Made by a program: the position numbers and the translations under genes
Shown: positions 11,641-20,111 of the stretch, piece after piece
Numbering within the stretch: position 1 is the stretch's first letter
Layout: each line of letters opens with the position of its first letter
Origin: Anthostomella pinea
Lineage: Eukaryota; Ascomycota; Sordariomycetes; Xylariales; Xylariaceae
Direction of reading: 5' to 3'
NCBI GenBank assembly: GCA_963556695.1
Contig: CAUWAG010000004.1
Coordinates: forward strand, 2,914,001-2,978,000
Length of the DNA stretch: 64,000 nt
Notes under the pieces: model-generated
The model's database searches: none
Told to the model about the DNA's origin: nothing
What the model saw: only the letters and a program-made list of their open reading frames with translations

Positions 11641-12699
11641 TCAGTTCGTGAAAATAGCCATAAAGACCTGGACCAACTGCTCAGGGACATCACGGTAAGG
11701 CTCCAGCTTTCCATCAACCAGCAGCTCTCGCAGGCTGGTCTTCTGGTATCCTTCCACCTCCCAGATGTCCTCCCCTACCCCTTGCATCAACAGTCCGGTG
11801 CCCCAGGCTTTGCGACAATACCAAGGCAGGGCAAGTGGGATGCCGGACTTTATACAATTCTCGATGTTCGCGTCGACCTTTTCTAGGCTGTGTATGATCT
11901 TTTCTGGGCTCTTCTCGTGCTTTTCTTCCAGCGCCGACGCGATCTCATTTCCAGTGGCTTTCAGTTCCGAAAGACCGATGGCACGGGCCTGTAGTTGAGA
12001 TGGGGGCGTGCTGGTAAACATCGATGCATAGGCTTCCGCGACGTAGTTCCTGGTGCTGTTTCATGGTCGACGTTAGTTGGTGGCCTCATATTGGTAACAT
12101 GCTCTCAATGCTGGCTACTGACCAGAGGTTCATATGTTGATTCCCGCTGTCCCCTGTAAGGACGAGGCGATTTCCGGGAGTATCAACTCCCATAATGCTA
12201 CCATCGCCGCTTAGTCAGTGTCTGCATAGTTAAGTACGCGAATCCACGCAAGGCCTCTCTTACGGAAAAGCAAGCGACGACCCAGCAAAGCAGCCAACTA
12301 GTACAACAGTGGTAGAGATTCCCGCTTCCCTGGCCGCCTCCTCCACGTCGTGTTTAGTCTTATTCACGGGGACCCGCAGCCCTTGTTCATCGACGCGGAA
12401 TCCAAGATCAGACGGCACGAACAGATTGACCTCGGTGCGCGGGATAGCCTTGACAAAAACATGCTGTCTTGTTACGCCCTCGTGGCCGACTAGGGATCTA
12501 TAACTCCATCAGCAAAGCTCCCTACCAGGAAGACGTCGCAACCACAAACAGAAGCACTCACATGACGATATCGATGTTTTGTAGAGCGGCGATGAGGGTT
12601 TCCTGGTCTTCCAAGTCCACCTCGATTGCAGTCACGCCCAACGGGAGCCCCGTCGGATCGGATACGATGGCCGTATACAGCAATGCGGTTATAAGACAT
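11641..12699 (-). CDS. NmrA-like/isoflavone-reductase-like oxidoreductase, N-terminus damaged
   Basis: Four exons on the minus strand are supported by splice sites that keep frame: about 12699..12562, 12497..12264, 12197..12123, 12055..11641. The body reads as an NmrA/isoflavone-reductase-type protein: NIDIVISLVGHEGV, then NLFVPSDLGF, then VNKTKHDVEEAAREAG, then MGVDTPGNRLVLTGDSG. These are typical of NAD(P)H-dependent reductases of aromatic compounds. The start ATG at 12699 encodes MSYNRIAVYG, the usual beginning of the Rossmann fold. The next bases jump, in a different frame, straight to AIVSDPTGLPLG, so the GxxGxxG nucleotide-binding loop and about 30 residues are missing. An in-frame ATG at 12761 would give a 307-residue protein without the fold. 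It is probably inactive or a recent pseudogene. Confidence 0.65.
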
Positions 12700-12761
12700 G
12701 ATTCGTGATTGTAGATACCGCTACCATTTTCTAGTGAGCTGAGATGAACGAGCAGCAGCAA

Positions 12762-13487
12762 GGACCTCCCTTTTATAATCGCCCTTGTTTATTGTCGGGT
12801 ATGGGGTTCGGATAGAAACTCTTCGATAAATCCGAGACGGTGCAGTGCGAGGTGACGGGCACCCAGTCGGATTTGGCGTGACATACCTAAAGCCGAGTCT
12901 CGATCCATGTACCAGCATCCGATGGAGTCCTCCGTCAGCACTACCGCAGCTACCTGGAGCACGCCCGGGATTAATTTATGAGACAGTATAATCCTATCAA
13001 GCTAGCTAGCTCATACATGATTACTCATTGGGCGCACTATCTTCGGTAGTCATGGCATGAATTTTCTTCGGTTATGTAAGTGTGAATTCTCCTGAGCGAC
13101 GAAGTCAAGTTAGGGAGAAGCATCCATTTTGCCGCCGCTTGGTAAGCGCTCGGAATAATGAATTCGACCCAACGTACTTGATTATGATGCCTTAACATGC
13201 CTTAGATGATGGAGATCACCAATGCGGCGAGCTTCGGGCCAAGTAAAAACACCTGGTCAAGTTGGGAGGAAGGGGCAAACCGGGTGTTATTCAAGTCGAG
13301 GTCAGCAGTGGGATGTTCAACGTGAGTATGTTCACGATATGAGATACGCCCATTCGAGTGATGTACATCGCATGGTTAAGAAATGATATAATGATCTAGA
13401 ACAATACAAGGCCATTAAAACTGAATTTTCTCGACTGGCTGTCTCAACAATACGAAGGCCACCCCCTAAGAACATCCCCATGGTCAA
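12762..13487. other. intergenic
   Basis: Nothing recognised. The stretch 12960-13450 is moderately AT-rich and carries no open frame of note. Confidence 0.3.
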
Positions 13488-13886
13488 TCAGCATGCCTCG
13501 CTGCACCACGCAGTGGACTTCCCGATCCGCTGGCCGTCCGGACGTATCTTGGTTGGCTCCGACACCGCTTCCGGGAAGATGTCTGTCAGCTCGGCCTCGT
13601 CCTTCTCAGTGTCACCCTCATAGCACCTGAAGCTCATGTTGCAGCCTTTGGAGAAGTTGACTGTCGCGTAGTTCGTGATGCACTCTGGTGTATCCTCCGT
13701 GGCAGTCGACTCGCCGCAGCCGATCTTGGCCTGCGGGACGGGCTGGTCGTCTGGATAAAACCCGTCAGGGGTCAAGGTAACGTAGAGGCCCGGTTTGGGC
13801 ACCCATTGCATGCTGTCTCTCTCGGGCGGACCGGCGTGGCGTCTCTGGGATGGGAGGGGCTTGGTCTGATAGATCGGGTGTGACAA
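13488..13886 (-). CDS. hypothetical small Cys-containing protein
   Basis: A 132-codon open frame on the minus strand with six cysteines in the last 80 residues (IGCGES, ECIT, CNMSFRC, WCSEAC) and an acidic middle. The spacing hints at a small secreted, disulfide-bonded protein. No signal peptide is found in this exon, and the upstream sequence to about 14030 offers an acceptor (CCCAG at about 13844) but no convincing signal exon. It could be the last exon of a small secreted protein or a remnant. I do not recognise a family. Confidence 0.35.
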   Translation of the reverse strand: MSHPIYQTKPLPSQRRHAGPPERDSMQWVPKPGLYVTLTPDGFYPDDQPVPQAKIGCGESTATEDTPECITNYATVNFSKGCNMSFRCYEGDTEKDEAELTDIFPEAVSEPTKIRPDGQRIGKSTAWCSEAC

Positions 13887-14774
13887 TATGGCAGCAACAG
13901 CTGATGTGCGTTAGTGAAAGATAGTGGAAGTCTGTCGTTGTGAGACTCATCTAGAGCGCCAGGTTGCGTAAGCTTCATGGTGAGTCGTTCAAACTTGAGG
14001 GTCTTGGAAAGAAGACTGTACGATAACAAGACACGGAGGGCCTAGATGGTCGAGTTGATTTGCTTCAGGGACTATGTTGCCTACTACATAAACCTTTTAT
14101 ACCCAAGTGGAAAGGTCGCAGGTTGCGTTATACGAGGAGTGAACTCCCAACTATTTGGTCACTCTCAACCCCACTGCGACCTTCTCATGACGTGGCGGAG
14201 GACGTGATGTTGGATTAACGATGCCTACATCCACTTTCTTTAGGCTACGAGTTAGAGCTGCCGGGCATGGTAGAAGCTCTTCAAATGTCAAAGCCAAGAT
14301 GCCTCCTATACTCGCAGGATCATCCTTGGGTGCGTTAGCTTGTGCCCAATAGAGTATTTCAAGATCCGGCCCTTGCTTCCATAAAATCCTGGAGGCATGA
14401 AATCAGCCAACGAACGGGTCACCATCAGGATTTGAACCTCACCCCGCACTTATAAGCCACGACATACAGCTTCTGAGCGCATGAGCGCCTGGTACTAATG
14501 GCTGACAGCCGCAGTTACACGACAACAACCTTCACGGGTATGTATTCCAGAAATAGTCTTCGAGATAAGCAAATGAGATCTTGATAATCAAGAAATTGAT
14601 CTGCCGGCACGATTCTGCTCCCCATTTTCAGCGAGGTCAGCCAGAAAGCATTAGTGAATCTGTTGCAAGGTCGAGTCTGCAGTTCGCAGCTGTCAACGCA
14701 ATATTTCATGACATCCGCCCTCCACACCTCCACACCTCCCGCCCCCTTATACTTCTTCTGTTTTTGATGGGAAC
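13887..14774. other. intergenic
   Basis: No gene recognised. A GGATTTGAACC segment near 14431 resembles the T-arm of a minus-strand tRNA, but the stem does not pair properly and no cloverleaf can be drawn. Confidence 0.3.
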
Positions 14775-14912
14775 TAACGGCGGGGGCATAGATGTGGGAC
14801 AGTTTTCACACCCAACATCACAATGTTCACTTACACATATCTCTACCGGCAATGAAGCCATAGATATCGTAAACACTATATTGAAATAGTATTTTCTTGG
14901 TGTTTTTAGCAG
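14775..14912 (+). repeat. dispersed repeat, copy 1 (pair with 23901)
   Basis: This begins TAACGGCGGGGGCATAGATG, contains TGTGGGACAGTTTTCACAC, and ends in a TTTTCTTGGTGTTTTTAGCA-like stretch. The same order of blocks recurs at 23901..24057 with scattered differences. It lies just upstream of the mariner insertion. Element type is unknown. Confidence 0.6.
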
Positions 14913-14967
14913 TGCTGGTTTCATCAGGTGTACCGCTACGGGATGGGCCGCTGTGGGGGTCGGAAGT

Positions 14968-16256
14968 TACACTGACCCTCCAAAAGTCTCCGAGCATTCA
15001 CCACGCTAGTTTCAAAACGCATCTACGCGCTCGCGACCCCCTTCCTTTTATTTACTCAACACCAAAACGATGGATTTATAAAAGATTGGTATAATTTTGA
15101 CCGCAAATCGTGGGCCAAACCAGGAACTTACTTCCGGAGCTCGTGCAGCTATTATGGCTGCCAGGGCGGCAGGCGCAAGGCGCGACAATGTCACGAGCGC
15201 GTTCCATCTGGATCGGCCTCAAACCGTGACCGACATTATCAACACTGCTAGAGAGCATAACACCACAGTCTCTCGACCTCGAGAGAGAGCCACAAGGATT
15301 CTAAACAAACGCGAAGAAGCTCAGCTAATTGAAATAGCACGAAAGTACCCCAAAGTTACCTACAGAGAGCTCAAGAAGGAGAACAGGGTCCTTAGCTTCT
15401 ATACCACTATCAAGCGCGTTTTTCACGCTCATAGGCTTCATAAGTAAAAGATAGCAAAGCAGATCGAGCTTATAGAAGATGACGCATGAGAGAGGCTCGC
15501 TTTTTGTAATAAATATGACTCCCTAGAGGCTCTGGAAGAGCTGATACGAACGCTTTTCTCAGACGAAGTCACGGTCCAGAATTCATCCGATAATCCGGGC
15601 GATTGGGTCATCCGCCTCTCTTCTAAACGTTACAGGCAGGATCTTGTGAACCCTCGGAGTTATGGGAGACCCCGTATCTCCATTATGTGTTGGGCCTTGA
15701 TCTGGTTACGCGGCGGAGAAGGTGGCCTAGACAAATCATCTTCTGTAAGCCCGATGAGGATGCTCCTTGCGGAGGAGTATCTTCAGTTTCATATCAAGAC
15801 GTCCTTAAAGAAGGGCCCCTTCCGTTCTACGAGGCTGGGGATCCTTTTATGTAAGATAAGGCTCGTATCCATCAATTTGGAGGCACTCCAGAGTGGCTAG
15901 AGGAGCACGGCATCTGGACAATCGACTGGCCTGCTCACAGCCCTGATTTGAACCCGATCGAGCATATTTGGGCACTTCTAAAGAAGCAGATACGGAGAAT
16001 CGAGCCTGGTTTCGCTGATTTGAAGGCTAATATTGCCCACGAGGCATATACCAGACAGTTAATCAAAAGGGCGTGGTCAGAGATTGATCCTCAAGATGTA
16101 CGCGTTCTCGTCGAATCTCTCGGCAACCAAATCGCCATAGTGAAAAGTGCAGGTGGTTGGTACACACACTATTGAATGGCTTATACAATGCAGTTTTTTT
16201 CATATTATTACAGTAAGAGATGGGTGCGTGGTGAATGCTGAAAGTTGGAAGGTGTA
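14968..16256 (+). mobile_element. Tc1/mariner-type DNA transposon, degenerate
   Basis: Terminal inverted repeats of about 37 bases are visible: the left arm 14970..15006 contains AGCATTCACCACGC and the right arm 16226..16254 contains its exact reverse complement GCGTGGTGAATGCT, with weaker similarity out to the tips (CACTGACCCTCC against CACCTTCCAA). TA dinucleotides flank both ends (14968-14969 and 16255-16256), the target duplication expected for this superfamily. The element is about 1.29 kb and carries one broken transposase gene. Confidence 0.8.
15097..16175 (+). pseudogene. Tc1/mariner transposase, broken
   Basis: The N-terminal helix-turn-helix region is open from 15097 to a TAA at 15447 (ARAAIMAARAAGARRDNV, then QTVTDIINTAREHNT, ending VFHAHRLHK). 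Further stops and frame changes follow through 15450-15900. The C-terminal DDE_3-type end reads open again from about 15855 to 16175, with the diagnostic DWPAHSPDLNPIEHIWALLK, which includes the last acidic-region motif of Tc1 transposases. At least two in-frame stops and one frameshift separate the halves, so the enzyme is dead. The inverted repeats around it would still allow mobilisation by an active relative. Confidence 0.8.
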
Positions 16257-16435
16257 GGCGTGTAGGGCTGCTCGAAAAATGGGCTCGGAGACTTCTGGTC
16301 GGGGAGTGTAGCACTCCCAGCCCTAATCTGAGGGGTAATGGGACCCGTGCCCCCTATCCCCTTCACTGTAGCAGAAATTCTGCTGTTCTTTTTTTTCTTT
16401 TTTCCTGTAAGCATTATAGGCTTCAGTGCGTTAAA

Positions 16436-18670
16436 ATGCCTCCTTTATACACTTCAGATGACCTCGCAAAGGCAATCGCCGCTGTGAACGATGGCATGTC
16501 CCTCCGCAAGGGGCATCATCGCTAGGGAGTACCAAAATCAACTCTCGCGCCGAAGGTAGACGGCATTACAATACGCCTAACGCTAACTAGCCGTGAGGGG
16601 GCTCTTAAGAGCCAAAAGTTAAGCCCTGCACAAGAAACTCGGGCTGTATCATAGATCCTCTATCAGGAGAAGGCTGGCCATGGGCTAACTCATGGCAATG
16701 TGAGGTACATCATCTGGAAGATCCTACAGTCTGAGGGCAGGGCAGATCATTTAAGGAGCAAATACATACAAAATTTATCCGTAGGCACCTAGAGATAAAA
16801 ACCAAGATGGGCAAAAAGCTAGACTACAAGTGTATTAACGCCGCCATGCCTGAGAATATTAATAGCTTTCATGATCTTTATAAGGAGTTTGCCTTTCTTA
16901 AACCTGTAAACCGGGTAAATATCTATAAGTACGGCATTATGCAGGGCTAATAGTACGTAAACGTCCAATCCAAGTGCTTTTTGAACGGCTGACCGGGCAA
17001 ATAACAGGTCTAATGGCCTTGTAATAGGTAGTTCTGGCTTAAAAGGGGCTAATGTCGAGTTTAACAACAACCCCACATAAACTATAGTGGTTAAATTGAT
17101 TACTACTACTAGAAAAAAGCTTTGGCCGCTCATTATCTTTAAAGCGAAGTCAATATAAACTCAGTGGTTTAAGAAGCAGCTTATTATCAAGCATCTTAAA
17201 ATAACAGAGTAAATAATAACGTATTTTATTAACAACTGGTTTTCAAACAAGATTGCGTTAAAGTGGCTTAAAAAGGCGAGTAAAATAACAAGTACTACTT
17301 GTTAATTACGTGCTAATAAGCCTTAAATATATTTCTATGAGAATTCGTCGTGCAGAATAATCGGTTCATACGTGCGTGTTCATTGGTTATTTTAAGTCTA
17401 CCTAGTACGGACAGATTCACACCTAAATATGGGTGTAGCGCGTCTATCCGCGGTGGTAATGGTGCTGTGGGGCAACCATCTCACCCACAGCGCACAGACC
17501 ACTTTGGGACACACCATGAGCCATCATCACATCCGATAATTTCTTTAATATAGCTTTTAAAGATCTTAATAATTTTCGTCTTTTAATATTAAATTGCTAT
17601 AACAGCTACTATTTAAACGAGTTTATATATCTTTATTATATTAATAATATATATATATATACTTTTTTTCTACTTATAAATTAAGTTAGATAATCAGTTA
17701 GTAGTTATTTTACTAATAAAGATAGTTTTATATCTTTTAACCGTTGTATTTAACATTATTTTCTATTATTGAAGCCGCTTATTGCCGCTTAATCAATCAC
17801 TTTTGCCAGCTTAACGATTTAGCCTTTATTAGCAAGATTAAGTTTCTTAGTTACTTAGCAAAATCTTGCAATAAAGCTACACCGGCTATTGTGCATTTAA
17901 GGTAGCATGCTGCTGGGCTTTACCCTGTAAATCGACAAAAAACGTTAATAAATAAGCATATAGTAAAGGCGGCGGAGATCTAAGCAGCAGCAGCTGCTAT
18001 AATAGACCCCAAGACCATCTATTAGGCCCTAGAAGTGTGATGGTGCCTAGCCACCTAGCCACCACTATTGGCCCTGGTCCCTGTCACGTGCAAGTCATAT
18101 GACCTGGTTAACATTGCTCCATAGCTGAATTGCGAGGCGGTCGCTTAGATCTATCCCATCAGCCAATTTGGCTGCGGGTCAAGATCTTCTTTTCTTTTCC
18201 ACTAGATGATTTTCATAGGTATACAGCAATTAGATCCATTGCGCTCCTACTTCGTAATACGAATTGTGACAAGAAGCCCCTAAATTAGGGCAGGACATAG
18301 CGCTGATGCTATCACCAGTTACTAAGACCCTTAAGCAGCGAGCAGCAGTGCGCTCGGTTGCAAAGTCATACGATGAGATGGTGGTTAAGCTAGCCCTTGC
18401 AAAGGAGCTGCTAGAGGCAAAAGACGCTAAAAGCGAGCGTCTATAGCTAAAAAAAACGCCGTAAGGCACCCCAAAAAGAGCCTAAATTAACGGCTATAGA
18501 GAGTTAGGGACGTTGTTCAAAAATAAATCAAGCAAACGGAGGCTGCGCGAGTCTTGATCGAGCAGCGGGCTGAGAGACGACAAATTATGGCCGAGTCGCA
18601 AAACTTATTGTCACAAAGCCTGCAGCGGTGTGCTGGATACTGGTGTTGTAATCCAAAAATAACAAGGTGA
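16436..18670 (+). mobile_element. pogo/Fot1-type transposon, RIP-degraded remnant
   Basis: The start MPPLYTSDDLAKAIAAVNDG at 16436 is the typical N-terminus of fungal pogo-type transposases. Reading through many stops and frame changes gives family-like pieces: YIIWKILQSEGRADH near 16705, INAAMPENINSFHDLYKEF near 16835, WFSNKIALKWLKKA near 17240. Further pieces are LINHFCQLNDLAFI near 17795, HAAGLYPVNR near 17910 and the Lys/Glu-rich C-terminus (AAVRSVAKSYDEMVVKLALA, LKKRRKAPQKEP) near 18335-18490. The excess of TAA/TAG in place of CAA/CAG codons fits C-to-T mutation by RIP. The catalytic region around 17320-17780 is replaced or hidden by AT-rich DNA and an unrelated repeat. No terminal repeats were identified. 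Confidence 0.65.
17347..17530 (+). repeat. dispersed repeat, copy 1 (pair with 45458)
   Basis: A GC-richer block inside the decayed pogo element. It aligns block-wise with 45458..45672: GTGCAGAATA...GTTCAT...CGTG at the left, AGCGCGTC in the middle, and CACAGACCAC...CACACC-TGAGCCATCAT at the right. The shared ends suggest a small insertion element or solo LTR of a RIP-affected family. Confidence 0.5.
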
Positions 18671-19133
18671 GAGAGAAAAAGAACAGTTGTGCGTAAAGCC
18701 GAGGCTGCAGCACATATGGTCCAAATCTCCTTATCTAATCTACACGTGACCTGATGGCTCAGCATCCCACCAGGTGGATACAACTGTACACCGTCACACC
18801 TATACTTAGACAAATCAGAGAAACCACTCTCTGAAGACTCTCTCTCATTTGAATTGTTGAATACACAGATGTTGATTGATGCTATTGATTGTTCTGCTCT
18901 GCATGCAGAGATTGATCATCTGTCTTCTTGGTGGGTTAGATGCCTCGTGCGTCTCTGCCCCACTGGAGATCTTCCGGTGTCTATCTCCGGCTCCCAGTCA
19001 ACATAAATCATCAGATTTCAAAAGAATTTAAGCCCTTAAAAGGTGTTAAGGATAAAGGGGTTGTTGTTAATAAAGGGGACAAAAGCGAGGATAAAGAGGA
19101 TGAGGAGCCCATTATAATTTGATTGTCACGGCG
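18671..19133 (+). other. probable retroelement remnant beside LTR fragment
   Basis: An open stretch 18940..19122 ends in a strongly charged tail (KEFKPLKGVKDK, then KSEDKEDEEPIII) eleven bases before an LTR-like TGTCACGG end. Such charged tails directly before the 3' LTR are common at the end of Ty3/gypsy pol genes. No reverse transcriptase, integrase or RNase H motif is visible, so the assignment is tentative. Confidence 0.35.
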
Positions 19134-19160
19134 AGCTTACTGAGGAGCCGGGGCAACATG
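19134..19160 (+). repeat. LTR fragment, TGTCACGG family
   Basis: This matches the first part of the LTR at 46154 (TGTCACGGC-AGC-TACTGAGGAGC-GGG) and then diverges. It is probably the truncated 5' edge of the same family. Confidence 0.55.
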
Positions 19161-20111
19161 CGCTGGTCGTCTCTTGATGCCTAAAAGTAGATCACTGAGA
19201 GACGCGAGAGGAGGGTTGAGAGGAAGATCGGGGCCGGAATTGAGCTGCAGACAGCACTGATGAGTTGCCTACCTATGTCACGTGACGATGGCTTCACCCC
19301 TTACAACCTTATAGCTGTACCTACCTTCACACACATAGAGAGGCGTAGATGGAAGGCGAAGTTGTAAGAGATTTCTCCCTTGTCATAGGGAGACCGTGAC
19401 GCATGTTCAAACCTCTCGGTCCACCCGACATGCCTCACTGTAAGTTTTAGCCTGACCCGAGCACATGATCGCCTTCCCGGCCCTGGCCTACCCAGCTGAA
19501 CTGGGTGCAAATGGTGGGAGCCAGATTGGGATTGCCGATGGTATATGACTTCAGCATTTGCATTACCTATTCTAGATGCCATTCAGACATAGAAAGACAT
19601 CACCAGGCACAAGTCTATCTTGTACAGTTACATCTCATAAGTCTCCATCCGTCATGCTCCTGTCAACCCATCGAATTTAGTGCTACATTCGTATTAATGG
19701 AATAAGCCCCATGGAATAAGCGGGTATAATGCGACGAGCCATAGTTGATGCTTATTCCAGACTGCTTGTTCCATATTCAATAAATCAGCTTTCGCTTGGT
19801 GAATGAGGCGTATACGGAGACTTGTGGAGGTTCCGTGTATCTAGTCTGTCTTCTTTTCTATCAAGGTCTTGCTGAGAGTCGGACGACAGTGTCCAACGCG
19901 GTAGCTTATAGTACAAGTGCAAGAGGGTTTTCTCCTCTAGGTATACAGTTTGCATCTCCGTGTGTGACCACCAGATTGGCCCATCCAGCCTGTTCTATCG
20001 ACATGACCAAATGCCAGAATTTCCGACCTCGAGTCGTGTACATCTAGTCTTCCAGTTCGCCTACTTGGAGATGCAGTCCGTGAGTACAACACAGTTGTAC
20101 GTGTTAGAGGA
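19161..20111. other. intergenic
   Basis: No gene or clear repeat recognised; the open frames are short and lack motifs. Confidence 0.3.

Noticed and set aside
5752..14000. Secondary-metabolite or degradative gene cluster
   Set aside because: The neighbours (kinetochore subunit, protease, broken reductase) have no shared pathway, and no synthase or cluster regulator is present.
14415..14500. tRNA-like T-arm on the minus strand (GGATTTGAACC)
   Set aside because: The T-stem has a mismatch and no acceptor, D or anticodon stems can be paired at the right distances.
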